This document shows, piece by piece, positions 11,251 through 22,250 of a stretch of 64,000 nucleotides of DNA. The translations under genes and the position numbers were made by a program. Where the stretch lies: positions 61,575,798 to 61,639,797 of the forward strand of contig NC_089591.1 of assembly GCF_019320115.1 (NCBI RefSeq), read 5' to 3'. Positions within the stretch are counted from its first letter, which is position 1, and each line of letters opens with the position of its first letter. A model generated the notes under the pieces. The model made no database searches, was not told the DNA's origin, and worked only from the letters and a program-made list of their open reading frames with translations. The stretch is from Miscanthus floridulus (Eukaryota; Streptophyta; Magnoliopsida; Poales; Poaceae).

Positions 11251-14170
11251 GTTGGTCCGTTCGCGGCGGCCGGGCGTCGTTTGGGCAGCTACTAGCAGAA
11301 TTGAGAAGAGGTTTGAGGCGGAGAGGCCGAGAGGGGTTGGTCTAGCAGAGCACCTGGACCTGGCGGTTGGGTGAGCGAGGTCGACCTCCACCACCACCAC
11401 CTCCCCCACGATCTGCACTGCAGGTCGTGTCTTCTTGGGAGGATCGCACAGGACGGTCGCGGCCCTTTTCGCCCCTCCCTGCCGTCCTTTTCCTCGCCTG
11501 CTGTTCAATTTTACCCCGCACCGCACGGAGAGGGAAGAGGGGACCGTTAAAAATTTTGATGCCCCTGTTTTTTCTACCGTCTTGGCCGCACGTTTTGCGT
11601 GCAGGCCCTCGGAGCTTGGCCGTATTGCTTGCTACTCGCGTCGTGTCTCCCAGGCCCTGCTTGGCGCAATGGCATAGCTAAATTATTTTTATTTCCGGGT
11701 TTATATAGACTAATAAAATAAATAAATAAGCAACTAAAACATTCATAATTATTCCGTCCACAGGTGCGACACCAAAGCCGCTCCATGCGACGCGCACTCG
11801 TTCCATGCGATCAGTTCAATCCTCATAACAGCCGCAACAAATTAGGAAGGTAAAAATCAATTCCCGTCAACCCGGCGACATTTCGCGTCGTTCGCTCCCA
11901 AGCCTCCCCGGCACACGCTCGACTCATCCCCCGCTCGGTGTCTCCCCGGCATCATCAATCATCTCTCTCGCAATTCTCGCAGTCCTCCAATCACGCTCCC
12001 TTCAATCATGCACTCTTCACATTGCGAGATCGAATCCTCCAATCACGCCCCCCACACCATCGCGACCCTCTCCCCCGTGCCCCTCGCCGATCGCGTGCTC
12101 TTCCCTGACCCCCTCGCTCGCCGACGCTCCTCACTGATTGGAGGCCGCCGCGCCCGTTCTTCTTCAAGGAAGCACCGATCGCGTGCTTTTCCCTGATCGC
12201 GTCCTCCTCGCTAGATTGCTGCAGTCATGCATCGAGCAAGGATGTCCATCACGATCACGCACCCACGCGGCCACGCCTACCCCACCGACGCCTTCCCTCG
12301 TCGCTGCACGGACAACGAAGATGGTCTAAGGTGAAAACCCGCGGTGGCGCGTCAATGGCAAGCCACAGCTGCAACCGTCTTGGCCAATCAAGATCATGGA
12401 TCATCGACGTTGCCATCCAAGGTGTGCCCTTTTCTATTTTAGTTGTTTTTCTTTCCATAATATCTAAGTATTGAGACGACCATGTGCCCTTTTCTATTTT
12501 AGTTCTTTTTCTTTCCATAATATCTAAATACTGAGACGACCAGATGACAAAGCGGCCATCACCTGGCGGCCAGCGATCATCAGCAGCAGGCAGCGTCATG
12601 GAATAAAGAGGGGTGAGGTTTATACTGCCACCATCACCATCGTGCTCTGATCCAAGGTTTTTTAAAACTACTGAGATTTTTTATCAGAACATATACATGT
12701 ACAGTTAGCATGGTGTGGTTTTGATGTTTGTTGCTTGCATCTTAAGAACTAACCTGGCCATGTGTCGAGCGTGAGATTGCTGCCCTGAACTACTATCAAG
12801 AATAAGCAGAATGCAATAGTTTCTACAATAAGCAGTTTGTGATTGAATTAATCATGGTTCTGTTTTAGTCTTGTTGTTTCAGTCGACTTCTATCTGAATG
12901 CCAATAATCTGAAATTGGCTCTTCTTCCTTGTTGTTTCGGCCTTTTGTTTCAGTCGACTTAAATTGTTTGCTGGTTTCAACTTTCTGCCACAACGCTGCA
13001 GACGGCCCTAGGGGCAATCCAGGTTTTGCCTCTCTCCACTGTTCATGATCCGGCAATGAATATATACCTCTCGCTCTCTTTTTTTGTTCGGTTCATTTTA
13101 TGTGTGCCAATAATTCATAATAACTTCGGGATGGCATTTGCGATAAATTCATAGCTTCAGCGACTTCAGCGAGGGTGTGTATCAAAGCTTTCTTTCAAGT
13201 TTTCAGATTGCTTCTTGAGCTTCCTTTTTTTTGTTGAGGGCCCCATTTTTTCTCACATAATAAACTATCAAAATCCAGTTAGGACACATGTAACACTATG
13301 CAAATATATATATTTTTTGTGGTAGACAGACACATGCAAGACTGCAGATAAAAAATATGCAAATTTGATTTTGCCGGATAGTGAACAGTGGTAGACAAAG
13401 GCATTTATCTAGCAAAAATTTTACTTCTACCATTTATTTTTTCTTTTGGTTCAGCAGAACTAACAGGCCATAATAGATGATCAACAGATGCCCATTTATT
13501 ATGAACCCTATTGTGGCGTTTTTTTCTTACTCTTTCCAGGTTGTTCACTTTTGTTGTGGTTCAAATTATTTTAGCTTGTTATTGATAGAAACTTTATAAT
13601 CTTCTTGGAAAATTTGCTTCTACAAAAATTACGATCTCATTCAACCAAAGGTAGTATAACTGTTAATTTTGCAATGGCAAGTTTCCATTATGGTAGTTTC
13701 CATTATGGTACATAATAGAGATGGTTTGAAATCGCTAATATCTAAGTAACAGAGGAAGCGAAGGGAGGTCATTACGCATTCTGGTTCCACAGTAAAGGTT
13801 TACTCTTGCACTTCATGAACTATATTTTATTTATTTAAGATACAGTTAGTTGGCCATGTCAATACTAAATGGGAATGAGTACAATATTTACTTTGGAGCA
13901 GCTTTCTTTTCCACTGAATTTGTGCTTAGAAAATAAATACAGCATCGGAAGATTGATAAATTAATTGCATAGGTCATTTGTCCTATTTGTTTCTAGGGGT
14001 TTCTTTAAGTGCATTCTTATAGTATTCTGTTTGAACTATCCTCCGTGGAACAAAAATAATATGGGTGATCTAAGTAATAATGATTATATTGAGTGCCTTC
14101 GTAGGTAAATTCATTTCTTTGATCATTTTGGTGTGATAAGTGATCAGGTACTATATTTTCTTGCAACCTT
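11251..14170. other. Intergenic region with a 60-bp tandem duplication
   Basis: 11250-12330 is GC-rich with only overlapping low-complexity ORFs; from 12330 it becomes AT-rich. No coherent gene was found. The one clear structure is the tandem pair at 12422-12541, listed separately. It may lie inside a Helitron whose 3' end is at 15717, but a 5' end was not found. Confidence 0.35.
12422..12541. repeat. 60-bp tandem duplication, two copies
   Basis: TGTGCCCTTTTCTATTTTAG followed by TTTTTCTTTCCATAATATCTAA and GAGACGACCA occurs twice in direct succession with a period of exactly 60 bases and about four differences. This is a recent local duplication in non-coding DNA. Confidence 0.9.
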
Positions 14171-14171
14171 A

Positions 14172-14275
14172 GGCTCCGTTCGCGTGCACTTAAACCCGGC
14201 TTGACCCGTTTTTTTTATCCAGAACAGTATTTTCCTCTCATAAATTCCTCCAGATTCCTCCAAGCGAGCGGAGCC
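14172..14275. mobile_element. Short MITE with TTA target duplication
   Basis: Inverted ends GGCTCCGTTCGCG and the complement of GCGAGCGGAGCC are flanked on both sides by TTA (14169-14171 and 14276-14278). The 3-base duplication is typical of PIF/Harbinger-type MITEs. The interior has CAGTATTTTCCTCTCA, reminiscent of the GTTCGC-terminus family elsewhere in the window. Confidence 0.7.
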
Positions 14276-14278
14276 TTA

Positions 14279-15660
14279 GACATTAATCAAGGCATTTCAG
14301 CTCCTGTATGTTTGCTCTTTGAATAATCTTTGGCGTGCAGGTGTGCCATGGATAATATTTGCTCTGGAGCAGCTTTGTTTTCCACTGAATTTGTGCTTAG
14401 GAAACAAATACAACACTGAAAGATTGATAAATTGCATAGATCATTTGTCATTTGATAAATTGCATAGGGATTTTCACTTCGGCCGCTAAAAACCTGAAAA
14501 AACGTCTGGTTCAGAATCAAACATCACTGCAGACCTTAGAAGTTCAGTGTGTCAGTGACATTGATACATGTGTAGGCAACTAGCCACAAACTGATGATGT
14601 CTTCTGTTTTTTATTATTATGTCTTATGTCTTTAATAGCTAAAGGGAGGATGAAAATATTTACTTGAATATACACATGGATGATGAAACTCACTGCAATT
14701 TGTGTGTAGATGATCAAAAGGAGCTCATTCTTTCTCCTTGTATGTTTGGTGTTTTCCTTAGATGTTACTGGTGATGCTTAACACGCTAAAGAGAACTACT
14801 TACTTTCATTTTCAATTTTCCCGTGAGAGCATTACTTATTGATTTTTTGAATGGTACAGTCCGTTAATTGCTTGTGTTTCCATTTGTTTCGGAACTGGGT
14901 CTTGTGGTCTGACAAGAAAATGGATTTGATTATTTTAAAAATGTGTAAATTATATTTGAAACATGATAGTACTTTCATTCTAAAATACTATGGAACATTA
15001 GTATTTTCCTCACAAGTTTACTTTTGTAAACAAAGGTGGTTTGTCTCTTTTGAGCTAGAAAGTTTTTTCATGTGTAGCTTATTTTCTTATAATGCAATCA
15101 AAGTATTCTGATGGTGTTTTAGATACTTTATTAAATGTAGAGATTTGGTATATGCTCTGTCTATAGCAATCTGAAATACCATTACTCATGGTAATAGCTT
15201 AAAGATTGAATGTGTGTAATAAGTAACTGTTAATTATTGTTGTTTTGCATATACATTTCTTATACTGATCTTTGTAGTGACAGTAGCTCACCTGCGATCT
15301 TTATTTTGAACTATGTACTTGAATTATGTGAATTTTTTGTTTCAGTATCCTTGTTACGTAAAATTGATGCTCATCTTTAAGCTAGATTTTAGTGTCCGGT
15401 GACAAAACGTCAATTTCTTGATGCTCTTCGTGTTAAAATTTCTTCAGCTCAAAATTTAAAATTGATGCTTATCTCATTATGGTTTTCATGTAACAGTGAT
15501 GATTGGCTAAATAAAATGTTACTGAAATTATATCGTTTTTCTGGAACAATGAATTATCACATTATTATTTTTCACACTCCAAAGCCTATAGTCGACGGCT
15601 GTCGATCTGTGTGTGAGCGTCTGTTGATCATGATTGCGTTTGTCACTCTGGCACTGCACG
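14279..15660. other. AT-rich intergenic sequence
   Basis: Partial internal repetition is visible: the stretch with GGAGCAGCTTTGTTTTCCACTGAATTTGTGCTTAG near 14360 resembles one near 13895. No gene was recognised. ORFs at 14851-15111 and 15399-15725 look like chance frames in AT-rich DNA. Confidence 0.4.
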
Positions 15661-15685
15661 CGTTGAGATGGCCATGTATTATTTT

Positions 15686-15717
15686 GTTCCCGTTGCAACG
15701 TACGGGCATGATCCTAG
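15686..15717 (+). mobile_element. Helitron-type 3' terminus
   Basis: A small hairpin CCCGT-TGCAACGT-ACGGG (about 15689-15706) stands eight bases upstream of CTAG followed by T (15714-15718). A hairpin just before a CTRR end inserted ahead of T is the hallmark of Helitron 3' ends, and the GTTGCAACG loop is common in grass Helitrons. The matching TC 5' end was not found, so the length of the element is unknown. Confidence 0.55.
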
Positions 15718-15718
15718 T

Positions 15719-16266
15719 GAAATAAATAAATATCTAAATGACTTTACTTCAGGCTACGAACTCTAGAACTGACGCATAGCTACAAAGGTGTCTTGCCAAG
15801 GCAGATTTGCCGCTAGTGGATAGGATATAGGAATCATCGGATAATCGACATGACTTGGTTAGTTGGATGAATGATGCACGATCTTGCATTAGAGAATTCT
15901 TTGGAGAAAAGGGTGAAGATTCACGCTGATACGACTGGCGATTACAATGCCTTGGTGCTAAAGCAAATGCTGTTTGTTGGGTGCCGCTACGAGAGGTTAC
16001 TTCGGTTTAACTCGAGGTGTTGTGAACTATAATCGATCGAGTGTCACTCATTTAGCCGTGCATCACTTACCTTACTTTCACCTTTTGAAATGGCAGTTGT
16101 ATCTTATAGCTCGCGAAATTAACGACCGCTCAGCTGTTCTCTTGTGCCGTTGTGCGCATGCGAATTGTCTGGATCTCGATCCGGTATAAACTAAACTCTC
16201 AATGCATGCATGCGATGGCAAGTCGTTAATTTGTTACGATGTTATCGATATTTTATCATATATATA
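15719..16266. other. Unassigned intergenic sequence
   Basis: Mixed composition with no long ORF (15974-16189 is a chance frame), no RNA gene and no transposon end that I recognise. Confidence 0.4.
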
Positions 16267-16556
16267 GGGCTCCTTTGTCAGGGCTCTGGCTTTGGCTTTT
16301 GGTAGCTCTTGTCGTAGAGTCATGCCAAACGGACTAAAAATGACATCTTGCAAGGTGCCCGTCAAAGTAGAAGTCGAAGTCGGAGCCGTTTTAGTACGGA
16401 TGTCTACCTGCTTCTCCTCGCAAACTTGACATAAACTGTCATAAAACTAACGCTGGAGTCGTTTTTGTTAAATGTTTTCCTATAAACATATTTACCTCTA
16501 TCAGAGAAGCTGTTACACAAAAGGAGAGCCAAAGCCAAAGCTCTATGAAACTGGTC
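16267..16556. mobile_element. MITE-like element with CTTTGGCT inverted ends
   Basis: GGGCTCCTTTGTCAGGGCTC...TGGCTTTGGCT on the left is answered on the right by AGCCAAAGCCAAAGCTC...GGTCC reverse-complemented, giving imperfect inverted ends of about 30 bases. It is non-coding. A possible relative lies at about 18717-19008. Target duplication unresolved. Confidence 0.5.
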
Positions 16557-17192
16557 CATAGTTCTGTTCTAGGCGTGAAAAAAGTGGCACCGCCGGGTTC
16601 CTTCATCAAATTGAGCAAATCCGTCGTCAACAGGTAGTTTGATCAGGGAGAAGTCCCAGCATCGTTTTGTTCTTTGAAAATGGGCATTGAGCTGCACGGT
16701 CAGGATAGTCTTTGAATCAACAGCTTTGAATGTTTGGAAATTCTGGAGTTTACTTAATTTTATATATACTCATAAGAATCGCTCGAGTTTCCTGTTGATT
16801 TGAACATGCATGACGAGCTGAGATTAATAATTAGAGCACATATCCACAGAAAAAAGGTTTAATTTCAATGGAGAGATAGGTAATTTTCAGGTTTGACCCT
16901 TTGTCGCTGGAGGCGCAGTTACTGCATCGTCGTGCAAAGTTGCAGTATCGTCGTGCAAAGTCCAGAACTGCATGATCATGTACTCATTTTCGCTCTTAGT
17001 TTTAGTCTGGCAACTAGCTGCCTCCTTTATTCATAACAAAATCATTGCTACCGTCAGTCCATCAACCACCAGACACCGTACCAACACTACTGTTCTGCAA
17101 ATAGAGCACAGTGTGTACACGTATACATCGCTTTCGAATAATACAGCCACACATTGCCCGTGTCTGTTCCCGTGCAACATTAGTCAGAAACT
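16557..17192. other. Unassigned intergenic sequence
   Basis: No gene or repeat recognised. Contains a short local repeat of GCATCGTCGTGCAAAGT / GTATCGTCGTGCAAAGT at about 16923-16961. Confidence 0.4.
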
Positions 17193-17201
17193 TTATTTAT
17201 A

Positions 17202-18322
17202 GGGAAAATTATCTAGCGGATATCCAAAATGATGGTCGTTTGCTGACGGATACCCCGTTTTAAGTAGTTTACCAGAAGACACTCTGGTTCGTTGAAATTA
17301 TGACACAGGACACCGCGGCCCAGTTTCAGTCGGTCGAGGAGAGAGAAAATTTAGTTTTGAACATCTAGTGCCCCTGAGCCACACTTGGGTCCGCCCCCAA
17401 CATGGTCTGGTTGGACCACATAAGAAAAGAAAACATCTCTCGCTCCTTGGGTAGAATCCGGCCGGCCCACTCCTCTCCCACTCCCTCTCCCGTCCCGCAG
17501 CGCCTCCCGCCGCCGCCGCCATCGGCGAGCACATATCTAGGCCCGCGCTCGCCTCGCTCTTGCTGCTCTCGGCCTCACAGAAGAACACCGCACCCGCTGC
17601 GACCCTCTTCGACGCCAATCCGTGGCCTTTGTGGGGTGCTACGAGCTCGCCGAAGCACATCACCGCCATCCATCCGCCTCTCCGCGACGCCTCCCCTCTC
17701 AGTGCCACTCCTGTCGATGAGATACCCTCCATCGGCTTTGCAGTGAGCTCCTGAGTCCAACGTACTTGATATCATCGTCTCTCATGCTCCGTAGCCTGAG
17801 ATCGAGTTGCGCTGGCAAGGGTTCGCCGCCGGCGACCATGGCGTTGTCATGCTCTTCTCTCCCTCTGGCGTACCCCTTCACTCTGGGCGCGGTCCACGAA
17901 GCTCGCGCGCACGGGCCGAGGAGCTCGTCAGAGCAGGGGACCACCACCGACGGGGAGGACGAGCAGGGGAACACCACCGACGGGGAGGAGCAGCAGAGGT
18001 GAGGAGAACGACGGAGAGGAGCAGCAGAGTACCGGTGGGGGCGGTGACAGGAACCAGCGTGAGGCTGGCTCGGGGCTGGCCTGAAAAAAATGACCGGTTC
18101 TTACGTGGTCTAACCAGACCAGGATGGGCGCGCGGACCCAACTGTGGCTCAGGGGCACCGGATGTCCAAAATAAAATTTTCTCTCTCCTCAACCGGCTAA
18201 AATCAGGCCGTGGTGTCCTGTGGCCTAATTTCAACGAACCAGATTGTCTTCTGGCAAACTACTCAAAACGAGGTGTCCACCAGCAAATGATCATCACTTT
18301 AGATGTCTGCCAGACAATTGCC
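17202..18322. mobile_element. Mutator-like long-TIR element with GC-rich cargo (Pack-MULE candidate)
   Basis: Arms of about 220-240 bases are inverted copies: 17202 to about 17430 and about 18085 to 18322. Matching landmarks include GTTCGTTGAAATTA, TAGTTTACCAGAAGACA and GGTCTGGTTGGACCACATAAG with their complements on the right. The flanks TTATTTATA (17193-17201) and TTATTTTTA (18323-18331) form a 9-base target duplication with one mismatch, the length expected for Mutator-like elements. The roughly 650-bp core is GC-rich, unlike the AT-rich surroundings, has overlapping frames on both strands and a 30-bp repeat pair at 17931-17990. No transposase is present, so it is non-autonomous. The origin of the core is unknown. 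Confidence 0.75.
17931..17992. repeat. 30-bp tandem repeat inside the Mutator-like element
   Basis: GAGCAGGGGACCACCACCGA plus CGGGGAGGAC is repeated immediately with A for C at one site and a final G. Read on the + strand it encodes a Glu/Gly/Thr-rich repeat, compatible with captured coding DNA but not proof of it. Confidence 0.8.
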
Positions 18323-18508
18323 TTATTTTTAAGAGAAAAGAACATGGTGCCCACACTACACGTGTCGTACGGGTACAACTACTCGGCAAGTCGGGTCTCT
18401 CTACAAAGTTGTTGTAGAGCCGCTGCATAGTCTGCAGACGTGGATATTGTTGAGCTTGTGTGACTCTTACTATAATAGTCCCGACTCTTCAGTCTCCTCT
18501 ACTTCATA

Positions 18509-18634
18509 GTCCCGTTCGCTTTGCTGAAAAAAAAGCCAAAACACTGTCCTGGCTGATTTGTTGTGAGAGAAAAATACTATTTTAGCTGAAAAAAGAAGTC
18601 AAAGAAGCCACGTTATAAGAGAAACGAACATGAC
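18509..18634. mobile_element. MITE, GTTCGC-terminus family, copy b
   Basis: Starts GTCCCGTTCGCTTTGCTGA and ends GAGAAACGAACATGAC. The interior has TGGCTGATTTGTTGTGAGAG followed by AAAAATACT, the shared family core. The ends are degenerate, so boundaries are approximate. Confidence 0.55.
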
Positions 18635-18716
18635 CAACAGCTCTAAAGCAATTTTATTTTCATATTCAAAACCTTTTGCATGGCGAAGCGATTACGACTT
18701 CTTTGCCTGATTACTA

Positions 18717-19008
18717 ACCTGTTTGGGAAGCTTCGCCCGTGCGGCTCCGGTGTCTGAGCCGGAGCCCCAAGACGAAGCCATTTTTTTCGAGCTCCGGCTC
18801 CTCCCGCGCAAAAAGTGCTCACTGACCTTCCATTCGACTCCAGAAGTGCTTCTCGCTGCTGCCGCGTTTAGTGCGGCTCCATTGACTCTGATGCCAGTGG
18901 CTGTAGAGGAGCCGGTGCGGGTGCCACACCGAACGGTGCTCAAGAGCGGCTCTTCGCCGGTCAGTTTCCGCGGGAGCCGGAGGAGAATCAACTGCCAAAC
19001 GGTCCTCA
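18717..19008. mobile_element. Possible MITE with TGTTTGG ends
   Basis: ACCTGTTTGGGAAG on the left faces CTGCCAAACGGTCC on the right, an imperfect inverted pair. The interior repeats GGCTCC/GGAGCC motifs, so long ORFs on both strands across it are repeat-driven and not credible genes. Confidence 0.4.
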
Positions 19009-19439
19009 ATCTCACGACATGGGAAGCCTTCAAATTCCTAGGCCGAGGCAACGCGCAATTCAAAGCAGCGAAACTGGCAGGCAGAACTGGCACAGAAGCA
19101 CCGCTGCGCCAGACTTCCTCGAGCAGCAAGCATGCTGTGTGCTAGCGTACTACTAGTACGGAGTACGTGCCCAGTGCCCTTGACGCCGGGACCGGGACGG
19201 CCCCCGAGAGCCGATATCTTCGATGAGTCGCGGGCACCGCTGGCAGGAGTGGTCACACGTAGATGCAGTGTTGGTACGAGGCACTTCTGTTCTCGTGCGC
19301 GCGACGAGGGAAAGAAAGCGTCTCAGTAACCACCAGAAGAATAAAAAAGTGCGTCACGCCGACGAGGGCCGCGTGTTTTCTACCGCTTGGACCGAAGCGA
19401 ACCCGGCGTGAGGAATCGCCCGGCCGGCAGGGAGGAGCA
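19009..19439. other. Unassigned GC-rich sequence
   Basis: Sits between the possible MITE and the truncated end of the hAT transposase pseudogene. No recognised coding content. A short direct repeat GCGCAGGTGCGCAGGTGC ends it at about 19441-19459. Confidence 0.4.
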
Positions 19440-19454
19440 CCGCGCAGGTGCGCA

Positions 19455-21251
19455 GGTGCAAGAGCAATGTTGCTCATATCCCAGTACTTATCAAATTTCT
19501 CTTTTATTGACTTAGCCACAGAAACAACAAATTTGTCACTGCTTTTCAGCCACTCAATAATCTTGAGGTTAATTTCACAAAATTCAGAAAAGAACAAGTT
19601 TGCTGTTGGATAATGGGACCCTGAGAGAAGTTTAGCATCATAAAATATTTCCAAGCAGCTGATGGTCCCATTCCTCTCTTGCAGAGCATGTGAACTATAT
19701 TTGTCAGGATAACGTAACACAAGCTTCTGAAAAACACTTTTTAAGTGAAGAGCATCTGCTATCATTAAGTAAGTTGAATTCCATCTGGTGGCCACATCTA
19801 AAGAAAGAACTCTTTCTACTGCTCTCAGTTCTGCAACAAGCTTTGAAAATGCCTCTTGTTGCAAAGGGGAGCTCTTGACAATAAGGACTAATGCACGAAT
19901 GTTTGCAATAACAGCTGAAATTGTGTTCACACCATCTCTAGCAAGTTACACATAATGTGTGCAGCACATCTTACATGAAAGAACTTGCCAGCACAGTGTA
20001 CAGAACCATGACGGTTAAGAGTAGAAATGACTGTGTCCACACAAACATCATTTGAAGATGCATTATCTAAGGTCAAGGCAAATAATTTATGATCAAGGTT
20101 CCATGAGGTCATATTTTGCAAAAATGCAGCACTCAAATTGGTTCCTGTGTGCCTTCCCTTAAGATGCATGAAGTTTATAATCCTTTTTTTATCTTCCATT
20201 CATCATCAATGAAATGGCAAGTTACACATAGGTACCCCTTATTCTGATTTGAAGTCCACATATCCATGGTACAGCTAAACCGGCAGTCAAGAGAGGCAAA
20301 ATGATCAAATAGCTTTTTCTTTTCATTATAAAATATTTCCATAATCTTGGTCCTACTACCCTTGCGGTCCATTATTGGGAAATCTGGGCACAAAGATCTA
20401 ATAAAATCATTTGTATACTCATGCTCACAAAAGTTGATTGGATACTCATGTATGATATTTGCAATATAGTATTTTCTGATACTACTATTCTCATCATACC
20501 TCCAATTATCTCAACTCTTTTTCGTTATGCTAGGGCCTTGTTTAGATGCCATCCAAATTCCAAGTTTTTTCACTCTCTCTCCATCATATCAATTTTTAGC
20601 CGCTTGTATGGAGTATTAAATGTAGGTAAAAAAATAACTAATTACACAGTTTAGTTGGAAATCACGAGATGAATCTTTTGAGCCTAGTTGGTCCACGATT
20701 GGACAATATTTGCCAAATAAGACGAAAGTGGTAGTATTCATCGGGTTCAAAAAATTTGCAAAGTGAACAAGGCCTAGGTTTCTCTTTGGCATCATCATGA
20801 AATGAATGGTAATGATTCCATAGGCGTGTCGTACCTTGATTGCTTGGGGCTGGGAGAACATAATCACAATACATGCATGCTGCCATTGCCTTCTTAATAA
20901 CCATGTCATCCACATTTTCTTCAATAAATATCTCATTGAAATGCTTTCAAACTGGTGAAGTTTTCTTCTTCGCTTGCTTGATTTTGAGGGCTGAATTACA
21001 ACCTGTTGGGGACTCAGTTTCAGTCTTAGTAGCAGCTGCACCACTTGCTTCTTTGTCAGCCTCACTAGCATTCACATTGACGCTGTCATTTAGCTCTCTT
21101 TCATTCTCAGTTGGTGCTATTCTCTGCAAGAACCAAAAATATCATTGATAAGACTACAAAATTTGATAGATTGGGCAACAAAAATTGTTGGTGCTGATCT
21201 CAGTGAATATACCTGATTATTTCTTGATGACCTCGTGTTTCTTGAAACCAT
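19455..21251 (-). pseudogene. hAT-superfamily transposase with BED zinc finger (RICESLEEPER-like), broken
   Basis: Read on the minus strand, a first exon (21251-21213, MVSRNTRSSRNNQ) splices to one starting at 21123. An in-frame TGA follows KKTSPV. A BED-type zinc finger then follows (about 20913-20800: CMYC ... LWNHYHSFH), and a 241-bp MITE interrupts the frame at 20534-20774. The catalytic core resumes with CTMDMWTSNQNKGYLC (about 20285-20230), LTLDNASSND (about 20070) and LDVATRWNSTYLM (about 19800-19760). Similarity stops at about 19455, so the C-terminal hATC dimerisation domain is missing. Stop, insertion and truncation together make it non-functional. The family call is firm. Confidence 0.85.
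20534..20774. mobile_element. MITE with GGCCTTGTT ends, inserted in the hAT pseudogene
   Basis: GGCCTTGTTTAG at the left and GAACAAGGCC at the right are inverted ends, flanked by TAG on both sides (20531-20533, 20775-20777). The interior has ATGGAGTATTAAATGTAG, AACTAATTACACAG and GTCCACGATTGGACAATATTTG blocks shared with copies at 28617 and 29654. Its position inside the transposase reading frame shows it arrived later. Confidence 0.85.
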
Positions 21252-22061
21252 GGTTCTCAATGACTTAGCTGGCTAGTCCTGTAGAACACAAGGTTAAATA
21301 TTGGAGAGGCATATATGCAGCAGCGATCATATCTTATTCAGTCATCTTGTTGCAATCATGAGCTATTTCTTAAATGTAGTACATAACCACTTGATGTCAA
21401 ATATTTCACAAAAAGCAACCACTAAGAAGAAGTAGATGCAACAATTTCACACGCAGGCCAATGATTACAAAGCACTATGTTCGCAAAAGAATACACAAAA
21501 TTAGAAAAGTCACCTTCAAATCACAGGGAGATTGTGCACCTATGATGCAGACATAGACTCCCTCCTCATTTTTTCTCAATATTTGACTTGCTTGGTCACA
21601 AAAAATCTTGCTTCCAGAAAAAGGCAAAGGCTTACCAGGTGGTGGTCGACGAAGGTGAAATCAGGGCCGGCGATAACCAGGGATTGCGGTTGCAGGGGCT
21701 GGGACTGGGAGTGCCGGAGTGGGAGCGGAGCTTCGGGGGATGCTTTAGTCAGGAGGCCCCCGTCGTGCCGCCGCCATCGCCGTCGCTGCGCAGGTAGGGT
21801 TAGGGGAGATGTGATGCGAGTGCGAGGGAGCTACCAGCTATGGAGAAATTTGGAGAAGAATCCAAGAATGGCCGAACGGGGAAGACTAATGAGGTGAGTG
21901 GGGAAGGATAAGGCACGCGAAGGCTGGATTTTGCGTGCGTACAGAGGGATTTTGTGCGCGAGACGGAGGATTTGCGCGCGTGGCTGGGCGCCATGGCGTG
22001 AGGTGGGGGCGCGAGTGGCCAGGCGTTGTTGGAAGCTAAAAAATTGTTTCGCTAAGCACTG
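21252..22061. other. Upstream part of the hAT element
   Basis: Non-coding sequence between the transposase ATG (minus strand) and the subterminal repeat zone at 22062. It probably holds the 5' leader and promoter of the hAT element. The GC-rich part at 21640-21900 carries overlapping chance ORFs. Confidence 0.35.
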
Positions 22062-22250
22062 CGGATACGGATAGTATCCGGTGTGGATTCGGATATCCAA
22101 ATCCGAATTCGAATTTATAATTTGAATACGAATACATCCATTTAGACATCCATATTAAAAACGAATACGAATACGGATATCCATATTTAGCTAAAATCGA
22201 ATACGAATATCGGATAATTCGAATTTTCTACCATCCGAATCCATCCACAG
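22062..22250. repeat. hAT subterminal repeat zone
   Basis: Dense alternation of CGGATA, GAATACGAATA, ATCCGAAT and GATATCCA motifs in both orientations, the type of subterminal array that binds hAT transposase. It sits upstream of the minus-strand transposase and likely marks that element's 5' end. The same motif set fills the short hAT element at 30033-30291. Confidence 0.6.
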
